Part shown: positions 1 through 7,518 of the stretch, one piece after another
Layout of the letters: every line of letters begins with the position of its first letter
How positions within the stretch are numbered: position 1 is the stretch's first letter
Origin: DASRSS01 sp035656335
GTDB lineage: Bacteria; Actinomycetota; Actinomycetes; Mycobacteriales; Jatrophihabitantaceae
Direction: 5' to 3'
NCBI GenBank assembly: GCA_035656335.1
Contig: DASRSS010000121.1
Location: 1 to 13,573 of the forward strand
Length of the DNA stretch: 13,573 nucleotides
Position numbers and translations under genes: made by a program
Notes under the pieces: model-generated
Told to the model about the DNA's origin: nothing
What the model saw: the letters and a program-made list of their open reading frames with translations, nothing else
Databases searched by the model: none

Positions 1-1
1 C

Positions 2-2767
2 CGTCGCCGCAAGTCCCAGCTGATCGTCACCGCCGCGTTGTCCGCGCTCGCACTGGCCGCCGCCGGCGCGCTGCCCGCCACCGCCAGTGCGTCCGGGCCA
101 CAGTCCACCTATCGCGTGGACGACTACGCCGACGGCCAGGCGATGAGCATCCTGCCGCCCGGCGAGAACGGTCTGGTGAACGTCTTCGACGCGCTGAAGT
201 TCGAGCTGACCAAGAAGCGGCCGGCCGCGAGCGACGACCAGCTCGCCAAGTACGAGAACCTGCTCTACGGCTACCAGAACCTGACCGACGCCTCGCTGGG
301 CGACTACTTCAACGACGAGTCGTTCGGCGTGCAGCCCGGGGACATCACCCGCACCGAGAAGCCGACGGCCGGCGTCACCATCTACCGCGACAAGCACGAC
401 GTCCCGCACATCTACGCCGACGACAACGCGTCGCTGGCGTTCGGCGCCGGCTACGCGCAGGCCGAGGACCGGCTGTTCCTGATGGACGTGCTGCGCCACT
501 ACGGCGAGGGCACCCTGGCCTCGTTCCTCGGCGCGAGCTGCGAGTTCGAGCAGATGGATCACGACCAGCTGCTGCTCGCGCCGTACACGAAGGCGCAGGC
601 GGTCGCGCAGGTCAACGCGCTGCCCACCGAGTACGGCGAGCCGGGCGCGAAGGCCAAGGCGATGATCGAGAACTACGTGCGCGGTGTGAACGCGTACGTC
701 GCCGCAGCCCGCACGCACCCGAAGCTGCTGCCGGCCGACTACGCCGCCGCGGCGCCGGACCTGATCCCGCGCAAGTGGGGCGTCCAGGACGTGGTCGCCA
801 TCGCCGGGCTGATCGGCGGCATCTTCGGACGCGGCGGCGGTGCCGAGGTCACCAACGCCGCACTGCTGCAGTACCTGCAGAAGACGCTCGGCACGCAGCA
901 GGGCACGCAGGCCTTCCGCGACTTCCGCACCGCGAACGACCCGCTCGCGCCGACCACGGTCACGGATCAGTCGTTCCCGTACGAGATCCCGGGCACCGTC
1001 AATCCCGCCACGACCGCGATGCCCGACGACGCGGCCGCGCCGCTGACCGGCGGCCCGGTCGATACGGACCCGAACTGCGACCTGACCCACCCCAACCTGG
1101 CCGCGCTGAAGATCATCGACGACCTGGGCGTGCTGCCGAACCACATGAGCAACGCGCTCGTCGTCAACGCGGACAAGACCGTGGACGGCCACCCGATCGC
1201 GGTGTTCGGCCCGCAGGTCTCGTACTACGCGCCGCAGATCCTGTCCGAGCTGGACCTGCACTCGCCGGACTACTCGGCCGAGGGCGCGTCGTTCCCCGGC
1301 ACCGGCCTGGTCGAGCTGGGCCGCGGCGAGGACTTCGCCTGGTCGGCGACGTCGGCCGGCAGCGACCTGATCGACCAGCGGCTCGAGCGGATCTGCAACC
1401 CCACCGGCGGCGCCTCGGCCGCGCACGGCAAGTACTACCTGATGGACGGCAAGTGCAAGCCGATGGTCGCGGAGTCGTTCCGTGAGCTCGCGCTGCCGAA
1501 GATCGGCGGGCTGGGCATGCCCACCTACCTGAACCACAAGATCTATCTGACCGACCACGGCGTGGTGCAGGGCTGGACGACGTCCGGGGGCAAACCGGTC
1601 GCCGTCGTGAACCAGCGGTCCACGTTCGGCCACGACATCGACTCGGTCGTCGGCTTCCTCGGCTGGGGCGAGCCGTCGAGCACGCACGACGTGCACTCGT
1701 TCATGGCGAATGCGGCCAAGATCGGCTTCACGTTCAACTGGTTCTACGTCGACGACCGCGACACCGGGTACTTCGTCAGCGGCCTGGACCCGATCCGTCC
1801 GTCCGACGTCGATCCGGACCTGCCGACGTGGGGGACGGGCAATGCCGAGTGGCAGGGCTTCCTGCCGGTGAGCCAGCACGTGCACGAGATCAACCCGCCG
1901 CAGGGCTTCTTCGTCAGCTGGAACAACAAGCCGGCGCCGGAGTTCGCGGCGGCGGACGACCAGTACGGCTACGGCCAGGTGTTCCGGTCCGCGCTGCTGG
2001 TGAACCAGCTACAGGGCCAGCTCGCCGCGCACGGCGGCAAGCTCACCCGCGCGAACGTGGTGCAGGCGATGGAGGCCGCGGCCAGCCAGGACCTCGACGG
2101 CGTCACGGTGCTGCCGCTGCTGCTGCAGTACCTGTCCGGGCGGACGGAGCCGGCGGGAGTGCAGGCGATGCTCGACCAGCTGTCGTCGTGGATCGCCGAC
2201 GGCGCGCACCGCGTCAAGGCCCAGCCGGGCGACACGCAGTACCAGCACGCGGCCGCGGTCGCGATCGCCGACGAGCTGATGCCGAACCTCGCCACGGCGT
2301 TCTACGACCCGATTCTCGGCGCGGACGGCGGCGCGGGCTACGCGCGCCTGCCGATGCCCTTCGTGCAGACGCCGAACGGGAACGGCTCGCACCACGGCAG
2401 CTCCTACGCGGGTGGTTACGAGAGCTACCTGATGACGTCGCTGGAGCAGCTGATGGGCCAGGACCCCGCGGACGGCTTCGGCCCGGAGATCACGTCGCGC
2501 GAGTGCAACGGCGGTCCGTCCACCTGCGCGGCCGCGATCGACACGGCGCTGCGGACGACGTACGACGCGCTGGTCAAGGCGAACGGTTCGGACGCCGTTG
2601 CGTCGTGGACCGCCAGCACCGCGTCCGCGGCCGCCAAGCAGGCGATGCCGCAATACGACGACATCGAGTTCCAGACCATGGGGCTCGTCGGGCAGCCCGC
2701 GATCGATTGGCAGAACCGCCCCACGTTCCAGCAGGTGATCCAGTTCCCGCGCCACCGCCCCCGCTAG
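2..2767 (+). CDS. Penicillin acylase family protein (secreted Ntn hydrolase), 5' partial
   Basis: The reading frame is open from base 2, so the start codon lies upstream; the TTG at 38 is inside the signal peptide and is not the start. The visible N-terminus has a basic cluster (RRRK), an Ala/Leu-rich core and ATASA-SG, a Sec-type signal with signal-peptidase I cleavage, so the enzyme is exported. Counting from base 38, residues ~113-165 carry the alpha-chain block (VTIYRDKHDVPHIYADD, then GAGYAQAEDRLFLMD). Ser371 in HMSNALVV is the predicted autocatalytic cleavage point and beta-chain nucleophile. The block around GYFVSGLDPIRP, PTWGTGNAEWQGF and EINPPQGFF, then WNNKPAPE (Asn629-Asn630), fits the oxyanion Asn region. 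The family hydrolyses amide bonds of penicillins, N-acyl-homoserine lactones or other N-acyl compounds; the substrate here is unknown. About 75-90 residues before the alpha block (with SILPPGENG) are extra relative to classical acylases. No clear terminator follows. Family assignment is firm, specificity open. Confidence 0.9.
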   Translation, partial: RRRKSQLIVTAALSALALAAAGALPATASASGPQSTYRVDDYADGQAMSILPPGENGLVNVFDALKFELTKKRPAASDDQLAKYENLLYGYQNLTDASLGDYFNDESFGVQPGDITRTEKPTAGVTIYRDKHDVPHIYADDNASLAFGAGYAQAEDRLFLMDVLRHYGEGTLASFLGASCEFEQMDHDQLLLAPYTKAQAVAQVNALPTEYGEPGAKAKAMIENYVRGVNAYVAAARTHPKLLPADYAAAAPDLIPRKWGVQDVVAIAGLIGGIFGRGGGAEVTNAALLQYLQKTLGTQQGTQAFRDFRTANDPLAPTTVTDQSFPYEIPGTVNPATTAMPDDAAAPLTGGPVDTDPNCDLTHPNLAALKIIDDLGVLPNHMSNALVVNADKTVDGHPIAVFGPQVSYYAPQILSELDLHSPDYSAEGASFPGTGLVELGRGEDFAWSATSAGSDLIDQRLERICNPTGGASAAHGKYYLMDGKCKPMVAESFRELALPKIGGLGMPTYLNHKIYLTDHGVVQGWTTSGGKPVAVVNQRSTFGHDIDSVVGFLGWGEPSSTHDVHSFMANAAKIGFTFNWFYVDDRDTGYFVSGLDPIRPSDVDPDLPTWGTGNAEWQGFLPVSQHVHEINPPQGFFVSWNNKPAPEFAAADDQYGYGQVFRSALLVNQLQGQLAAHGGKLTRANVVQAMEAAASQDLDGVTVLPLLLQYLSGRTEPAGVQAMLDQLSSWIADGAHRVKAQPGDTQYQHAAAVAIADELMPNLATAFYDPILGADGGAGYARLPMPFVQTPNGNGSHHGSSYAGGYESYLMTSLEQLMGQDPADGFGPEITSRECNGGPSTCAAAIDTALRTTYDALVKANGSDAVASWTASTASAAAKQAMPQYDDIEFQTMGLVGQPAIDWQNRPTFQQVIQFPRHRPR

Positions 2768-2786
2768 ACAAGCATCGAAATCGGTG

Positions 2787-2806
2787 ATGCTCAGGCCCAC
2801 TAGCAT
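2787..2806 (+). promoter_or_regulatory. Predicted operator of the decarboxylase-lysR unit (ATGCT-N10-AGCAT)
   Basis: Half-sites ATGCT (2787-2791) and AGCAT (2802-2806) form a 20-bp dyad 39 nt before the GTG at 2846. The same dyad, with matching flanks (G before ATGCT, CAG after it, TC after AGCAT), lies at 10240-10259 before the transporter operon. A further AGCAT at 2771-2775 faces the first half-site at N11 spacing, giving three alternating half-sites. The neighbouring LysR-type gene is the natural candidate regulator (inference). The spacing is not the textbook T-N11-A box. Confidence 0.6.
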
Positions 2807-2810
2807 TCGC

Positions 2811-2839
2811 TTTCGTTTCGCCTGGTTCTGCGTGATCAT
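2811..2839 (+). promoter_or_regulatory. Possible promoter of the decarboxylase-lysR unit
   Basis: GATCAT (2834-2839) matches the -10 consensus at four of six positions, with TTTCGT (2811-2816) 17 nt upstream as a poor -35. A weak -35 directly beside the dyad at 2787-2806 is what an activator-dependent promoter would show. Transcription would then begin close to the GTG at 2846, and there is no good Shine-Dalgarno sequence, so the mRNA may be leaderless, as is common in actinomycetes. Weak evidence. Confidence 0.25.
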
Positions 2840-2845
2840 CGACGG

Positions 2846-4156
2846 GTGAATGCCGTTCGCGAACCCCTGGACCATCGCCTGTTGCCGCGAACGGCCGCCC
2901 TGGACGCTGGGCGGCTGACCGTGGGCGGGATCTCGGCGGAGACGCTCGCGGCGCGGCACGGCACGCCGCTGATCGTCTTCGACGAGGACGACCTGCGGTA
3001 TCGGTGCCGCGCCGCGCTCGCCGCGTTCGGCCCCGATCAGGTGACCTACGCGAGCAAGGCGTTCCTGTGCCGCGCGATGGCCCGGCTGGTCAGCGACGAG
3101 GGACTGCTGCTGGACGTCGCCAGCGGCGGCGAGCTGCAGGTCGCGCTCGACGCGGGCGTGCCGGCGTCCCGCATCGTCGTGCACGGCAACAACAAGAGCA
3201 GCGCCGAGCTGGCCGAGGCCATGACCGCGGGCGTGCGGCACCTGGTGGTCGACAACTTCGACGAGATCGAACGCATCGAGAAGCTCGGCGCCGAGGGGCT
3301 GGGTCCGATCGCGGTCCAGCTGCGCATCGCGCCCGGCGTCGGCGTCGGGAGCCACGACGCGATCCGCACCGGTCAGCTCGACTCGAAGTTCGGGTTCCCG
3401 CTCGTCGACGGGATCGCGGAGGCGGCCGTCGCGGCGGTGCGCGAGTCGAGCACTATGCGCTGGCACGGTGTCCACGCGCACGCCGGCTCGCAGGTTCTCG
3501 ACGTCTATCAGCTGGTCGAGTTCGCCCGTGCCAGTGCCGCCTTCGCGGTCGCGATGGATGCTCCGGCCCTCACCCTGGGCGGCGGCCTCGGCATCGCCTA
3601 CCTGGGCGCCGACCGTCCCGCCGACTTCGCCGAGTGGCGGGCCGCACTCGCGTCCGGAGCGAGCGCCGCGGGCTGGCACGGCCCGTTCGTGGTGGAGCCG
3701 GGCCGTGCCATCGCCGGGCCGGCCGCGCTCACCCTGTACACGGTCGGTGTCATCAAGGACATCCCCGGTGTGCGCCGCTATCTCGCGGTCGACGGCGGGA
3801 TGAGCGATCACCCGCGCCCGGCGATGTACGGCTCGAAGTACGAGGCCTTCCTGCCGCGTGCCGCCGACGCGGTTCGTCCGGAGCCGTACCGCATCGTCGG
3901 CAAGCACTGCGAGAGCGGTGACCTCGTGGTGGACGAGGCGTGGCTGCCCGAGGGAGTGCGGGTGGGTGACGTCGTCGCCGTTCCGGTCACCGGCGCGTAC
4001 GGCTACTCGATGGCTTCGAACTACAACCGGCTGCCCCGGCCCGAGGTGGTGTTCGTCAGCGGCGGCGTCTCGCGCACCGTGCTGCGCCGCGAGACGCCGG
4101 ACGATCTGGCGCGTCTCGACGTGTTCGAGCCCGACGGCGCCCAGCTTCCGGGTTAG
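2846..4156 (+). CDS. Fold-III PLP-dependent decarboxylase, diaminopimelate decarboxylase (LysA)-like
   Basis: The 436-residue protein has the usual length and all landmarks of diaminopimelate/ornithine-type decarboxylases: YASK71 (Schiff-base Lys), HAHAGSQ (210-216), GGGLG (245-249, phosphate binding), EPGR (284-287), VDGGMSDHPRPAMY (315-328), CESGD (355-359, active-site Cys from the partner subunit) and GAYGYSMASNYN (383-394). DapDC converts meso-diaminopimelate to L-lysine by attacking the D-configured centre. HAGSQ replaces the common HIGSQ. The location is unusual: actinobacterial housekeeping lysA normally sits near argS and hom, while this gene pairs with lysR and faces a D-aminoacylase/ABC operon. 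It is therefore probably a paralogue, perhaps with another D-amino acid as substrate (inference). GTG 2846 is the only in-frame start after the TAG at 2801-2803; no clear RBS is present. Family certain, substrate uncertain. Confidence 0.88.
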   Translation: MNAVREPLDHRLLPRTAALDAGRLTVGGISAETLAARHGTPLIVFDEDDLRYRCRAALAAFGPDQVTYASKAFLCRAMARLVSDEGLLLDVASGGELQVALDAGVPASRIVVHGNNKSSAELAEAMTAGVRHLVVDNFDEIERIEKLGAEGLGPIAVQLRIAPGVGVGSHDAIRTGQLDSKFGFPLVDGIAEAAVAAVRESSTMRWHGVHAHAGSQVLDVYQLVEFARASAAFAVAMDAPALTLGGGLGIAYLGADRPADFAEWRAALASGASAAGWHGPFVVEPGRAIAGPAALTLYTVGVIKDIPGVRRYLAVDGGMSDHPRPAMYGSKYEAFLPRAADAVRPEPYRIVGKHCESGDLVVDEAWLPEGVRVGDVVAVPVTGAYGYSMASNYNRLPRPEVVFVSGGVSRTVLRRETPDDLARLDVFEPDGAQLPG

Positions 4157-4164
4157 CGTGTCGT

Positions 4165-5091
4165 GTGCTCACGAGCAATCGGCTTGTCGTGCTGCTGGAG
4201 ATCGCCCGAGCGGGGACGATCGTCGGCGCCGCGGAGAGCCTGCACCTGACGCCGTCCGCGGTGTCGCACCAGCTGTCGCGGCTGGAGCAGGAGATCGGCG
4301 TGGCGCTGGTCGAGCGTGGGCCGCGCAGCATTCGGCTCACCCACGCCGGCCGTCGCCTCGCCGACCACGCGCAGCGGGTGGCGGACGCGCTGCTCGCCGC
4401 CGAACAGGAACTCGGCGCGCACGCCGAGGGGCGCAAGGGCCTGGTCCGGGTCGCGTTCTTCGCCTCGTCCGGGCTGCGTCTGCTGCCGCGCGCCATGTCG
4501 CGGTTCGCCGCGAAGCATCCCGGTGCGGACATCGACCTCGTGATGGGGGAACCGCACGAGGTGGCCGGCCGTCTCGAGGCCGGTGAGCTCGACCTCGCGG
4601 TTGTCTTCCAGCACCCGCTGGAGCCGTGGGAGCCGCCGCCGAGCATCGACCTGGAGCCGCTGTTCACCGAACCCCAGCTGCTCGTCACGTCCCGCCGGCA
4701 CCGCCTCAACGGCGAAGCCTCGGTGCAGCTGCGCGAGCTGCGCGCCGAGTCGTGGATCGCGACGTTCGGTATCAGCTCAGGCGTGTCGTCGCTGGAGCAC
4801 GCGTGTGCCCGCGCCGGGTTCCAGCCGAAGGTCCGGTGCCGCAGCGACCACTACGAGGTGACGCTGCAGCTCGTGCGCGCCGGCCTCGGCATCGCGCTCG
4901 TGCCGTTCCTCGGCCTCAACCACGCGCACGGCGTGCACACCATGCGGTTGCGGGAGCCCGATCTGGATCGCCGCATCAGCGCGGCGCTGCGCGGAACGAA
5001 CGCGAACCCGCTGGCGCTGCGCGTCCTCGACGAGATGCGGACGGCGGCCGCGGAGATCAGCCGCGAGATCGACCAGCTCCCGGCGCCGTGA
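4165..5091 (+). CDS. LysR-type transcriptional regulator
   Basis: This is a 308-residue LysR-family activator/repressor of normal length. Residues 5-65 form the winged helix-turn-helix (AGTIVGAAESLHLTPSAV continuing to SHQLSRLE, then LTHAGRRL), followed by the linker helix and a periplasmic-binding-like effector domain from ~92 (GLVRVAFFAS, LDLAVVF, LVRAGLGIALVP). GTG 4165 lies 8 nt after the decarboxylase stop, so the two genes are presumably co-transcribed. E. coli LysR activates lysA from a divergent position; here the regulator is downstream in the same unit. Its likely targets are the paired dyads at 2787-2806 and 10240-10259 (inference), with an amino acid or acyl-amino acid as a plausible effector. 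The last 35 bp overlap the 3' end of the converging serine hydrolase gene. A small 5-2-5 palindrome (TGCTC-AC-GAGCA, 4166-4177) sits over the start and may be chance. Confidence 0.93.
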   Translation: MLTSNRLVVLLEIARAGTIVGAAESLHLTPSAVSHQLSRLEQEIGVALVERGPRSIRLTHAGRRLADHAQRVADALLAAEQELGAHAEGRKGLVRVAFFASSGLRLLPRAMSRFAAKHPGADIDLVMGEPHEVAGRLEAGELDLAVVFQHPLEPWEPPPSIDLEPLFTEPQLLVTSRRHRLNGEASVQLRELRAESWIATFGISSGVSSLEHACARAGFQPKVRCRSDHYEVTLQLVRAGLGIALVPFLGLNHAHGVHTMRLREPDLDRRISAALRGTNANPLALRVLDEMRTAAAEISREIDQLPAP

Positions 5092-5938
5092 CGCCGGGGG
5101 ACGCGGCCGCGCCGATCGCCGCACCGGCAACGCGAAGCGCCTCGGTCGCCTGCCATTCGCGTCCGGGCTCGCAGGTCGCGACGGCGGCGTAGGCGAGGCG
5201 CCGGTCGCCGACGGCCAGCCCGATGTCCGCGCGCACGCCGGTGTCGCGGCCGGTCTTGTTCCACACCTGCACCGGCTCGCTCGCGGGGGAGTGCGGGTCG
5301 TGGCGCACCGCGGCGCAGAGCAGCCCGTGGTCCTCGTTCGCCGCCATCCAGTTCAGCACGGTGGCCGAGGCCTTCTGATCGTGCAGCTGCCCGGTCGCCA
5401 CCAGCTCCATGAACCGGGCCAGGTCGCGCGCCGTGCCGGTGGCGAACACCGGCGGGTCCTGCGCGAGCCGTTCGTCGCGCACCTTGTCGTGGATGCGCAG
5501 GTGTTCCAGCCCGGCGGCCCGCGCCGTCGCCGTGACGGCATCGATCCCGACGGAACGCAGCAGCGCGTTGGTCGCGGTGTTGTCGCTGACGGCGGCGACC
5601 AGCAGCGCGAGGTCACCGACGCTCCACGCGCCGTTGCCCGAGAGCTTCGACAGCATGCCCGTGCCACCGACGCGATCATCCGCCTCGAGCGGCACGGGAT
5701 CCGACAGCGACAGCTGCTCGTCGGCCGCGAGCCGCGCGACGGTCCCGAGCAGAAGGATCTTGGCCGCGCTGGCCACCGGCACGATCTCGTCGGCGCGCCA
5801 CTGGGCGATCTCGCCGGTGTCCGCGTCGGCGACGACGAGCGCGAGCTGTGCCGCACCGGTCGACGCCTCGGCCACGGCCGGCTCGATCCACTCCCGCAGC
5901 GTGCCGCGCTCGGGACTGCCCGGACGCATCTCGATCAC
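5057..5938 (-). CDS. Class A beta-lactamase-like serine hydrolase, no signal peptide
   Basis: This 293-residue protein has the penicillin-recognising fold signatures: SxxK as S57-A-A-K60, SDN at 118-120 and KTG at 228-230 (WNKTG). The block after the omega loop (GTARDLARFMELVATGQL) also resembles class A enzymes. The E-x-L-N element carrying the deacylating Glu is not apparent; the equivalent stretch reads VRDERLAQDPPVFA (153-166). The N-terminus is hydrophilic with no Sec, Tat or lipoprotein signal, so it should be cytosolic, where a beta-lactamase protecting the cell wall would be useless. It may instead be an amidase, esterase or D-peptidase acting on an imported substrate (inference). GTG 5938 overlaps the D-aminoacylase stop as GTGA, indicating translational coupling; ATG 5929 is an alternative start. 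It is the last gene of the transporter operon. Confidence 0.85.
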   Translation of the reverse strand: MIEMRPGSPERGTLREWIEPAVAEASTGAAQLALVVADADTGEIAQWRADEIVPVASAAKILLLGTVARLAADEQLSLSDPVPLEADDRVGGTGMLSKLSGNGAWSVGDLALLVAAVSDNTATNALLRSVGIDAVTATARAAGLEHLRIHDKVRDERLAQDPPVFATGTARDLARFMELVATGQLHDQKASATVLNWMAANEDHGLLCAAVRHDPHSPASEPVQVWNKTGRDTGVRADIGLAVGDRRLAYAAVATCEPGREWQATEALRVAGAAIGAAASPGVTAPGAGRSRG

Positions 5939-7518
5939 AGCCGGAGCACCTGCCCGGCGCGAACGCCGGTCGGGTTGCCGTCGCGCACCGCGACCGCTCC
6001 GGCGACCACGACGTGCCGGATGCCGCTCGGCGGCGCAAGCGGATCGTCGAAGTCGGCCCCGTCGCGCACAGTCGCCGGGTCGAACACGACCAGGTCGGCG
6101 TGGTTGCCGGCGGCGATGACGCCGCGTCCGGCCAAGCCGAACCGGGCGGCCGGCAGCCCGGTCATCTTGTGCACCGCCTCGGGCAGCCGGAGCACCTCGG
6201 TGTCGCGCGTGTACCGGCCGAGGACGCGGGTGAACGACCCGGCCCAGCGCGGGTGGGGGCGCCCGTCGCGGGGGACGCCGTCCGAGCCGATCATCGAGAA
6301 CGGCGCCGCGAGCACCCGTCGGACGTCGTCCTCCTGCATGGAATGGCTGATGACGGTGACCGCCGACTGCTCGGCGATCAGCAGGTCGCAGACCACGTCG
6401 ACCGGGTCAGCACCGCGCTCGGCGGCGATCTCGTCCACGCGGCGGCCCTGCAGATCGGGATGGCCGGCGGCGGTGGCGATGCTGATCCGATCCCACCCGC
6501 CGTTGCCGACCGTGTTCTCCCAGCCCGGCACGCCCGCCTCGATGTCGTGGCGGATGCGCTCGCGCGTCGCGGTGTCCGAGATGCGGCGCAGCAGGGCGCC
6601 GATGCCCCCGTCGCTGACCCACGGCGGGAGCATCGCGTGCAGGTGCGTGCTCGCCGCGTCGTACGGATAGACGTCGCAGGCGACGTCCATGCCGGCGTCG
6701 ATGGCCTTCTGCAGCCGCGGCAGGGTGACCTCGGTCTTGCCCCAGGCGAAGCGGCCGGCCGTCTTGTGGTGCGAGACCTGCAGCCGGACGCCGGCCGCCC
6801 CGGCCAGGTCGAGCGCCTCTTCGAGCGCCTCCTCGACGCCGGACATCTCGTCCCGCAGGTGCGTGACGTAGAGCTTGCCGTGGCGGGCGACGACGCCGGC
6901 CAGCGCGACCAGTTCCTCGCTGCCCGCGTAGCAGCCCGGCGGATAGATCAGCCCCGAGGACAGTCCGGCGGCCCCCTGCCGCAGGCACTCGTCCAGCAGC
7001 GCGCACATCCGCTCGAGCTCGGCGGCCGTCGGCTTGCGGTCGGCGAAGCCGAGGACCGCCGTCCGCAGCGTGCCGTGCCCGACCAGCGCGGCCAGGTGCG
7101 TGTACCGGCCGGACTGCGCTGCCGCGAAGGCGGTGAAGTCCGCGAAGGCGTCGCCGAAGTCGAACGTCGCCCGCACGGTCTCGGCCGCGGCGTCGGCGTG
7201 CTCGGCGGAGGCGGGGAACATGCTGCTCCCGCAGTTGCCGCAGATCTCCGTCGTCACGCCCTGCCGCAGCGACGCCAGGCGCAGCGCGTCCGCCTGCTCG
7301 GGCGCCCAGGCGAGCGCGTCCGAGTGGGTGTGGACGTCCACGAAGCCGGGTGTCACCACGGCGCCGTCGGCGTCGACCACCTCTCCCTGCCAGTCCGTTC
7401 CCGGATCCTCGACTGCCGCGATCAGACCGTCGCTGACGACCACGTCGGCCGGGCGCGCTGGCGCACCGGTGCCGTCCAGCACCAGCCCGCCGCGCACCAG
7501 GAAGCTCGGCGCGCTCAC
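5935..7518 (-). CDS. D-aminoacylase / N-acyl-D-amino-acid deacylase family amidohydrolase
   Basis: This 527-residue metal-dependent amidohydrolase is slightly longer than the classical ~480-residue D-aminoacylases. Visible landmarks are PGFVDVHTHSD (H63, H65), EICGNCG with the family's bridging Cys (C93, or C96), GLSSGLIYPPG (185-195), HLRDE (H220), SHHK (H250), DVYPY (282-286), the catalytic Asp in IGSDG (D413) with downstream HPR, and the C-terminal sheet GNHADLVVFDP. The family removes N-acyl groups from D-amino acids in the cytoplasm; relatives include D-glutamyl-specific deacylases, dipeptidases and dihydroorotase-like enzymes, so the exact substrate is unproven. There is no export signal. 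GTG 7518 overlaps the ATPase stop as GTGA and has no strong RBS, consistent with coupled translation. Its position after an amino-acid-type ABC importer suggests it processes the imported compound. Confidence 0.9.
   Translation of the reverse strand: MSAPSFLVRGGLVLDGTGAPARPADVVVSDGLIAAVEDPGTDWQGEVVDADGAVVTPGFVDVHTHSDALAWAPEQADALRLASLRQGVTTEICGNCGSSMFPASAEHADAAAETVRATFDFGDAFADFTAFAAAQSGRYTHLAALVGHGTLRTAVLGFADRKPTAAELERMCALLDECLRQGAAGLSSGLIYPPGCYAGSEELVALAGVVARHGKLYVTHLRDEMSGVEEALEEALDLAGAAGVRLQVSHHKTAGRFAWGKTEVTLPRLQKAIDAGMDVACDVYPYDAASTHLHAMLPPWVSDGGIGALLRRISDTATRERIRHDIEAGVPGWENTVGNGGWDRISIATAAGHPDLQGRRVDEIAAERGADPVDVVCDLLIAEQSAVTVISHSMQEDDVRRVLAAPFSMIGSDGVPRDGRPHPRWAGSFTRVLGRYTRDTEVLRLPEAVHKMTGLPAARFGLAGRGVIAAGNHADLVVFDPATVRDGADFDDPLAPPSGIRHVVVAGAVAVRDGNPTGVRAGQVLRL

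Noticed and set aside
2771..2791. AGCATC/GATGCT hairpin as the terminator of the acylase gene
   Set aside because: The stem is only 6 bp with a 9-nt loop and no T-run, and its right arm is the left half-site of the shared operator, which explains it better.
2009..3907. 632-codon open frame on the minus strand across the acylase and decarboxylase genes
   Set aside because: Its translation is Arg/Gly/Val-rich with no recognisable domain and opposes two genes with clear catalytic motifs. It is a high-GC shadow.
4166..4177. Palindrome TGCTC-AC-GAGCA over the lysR start as a third operator
   Set aside because: It resembles the half-sites but has 2-nt rather than N10 spacing and lies in coding sequence; not enough to call an operator.
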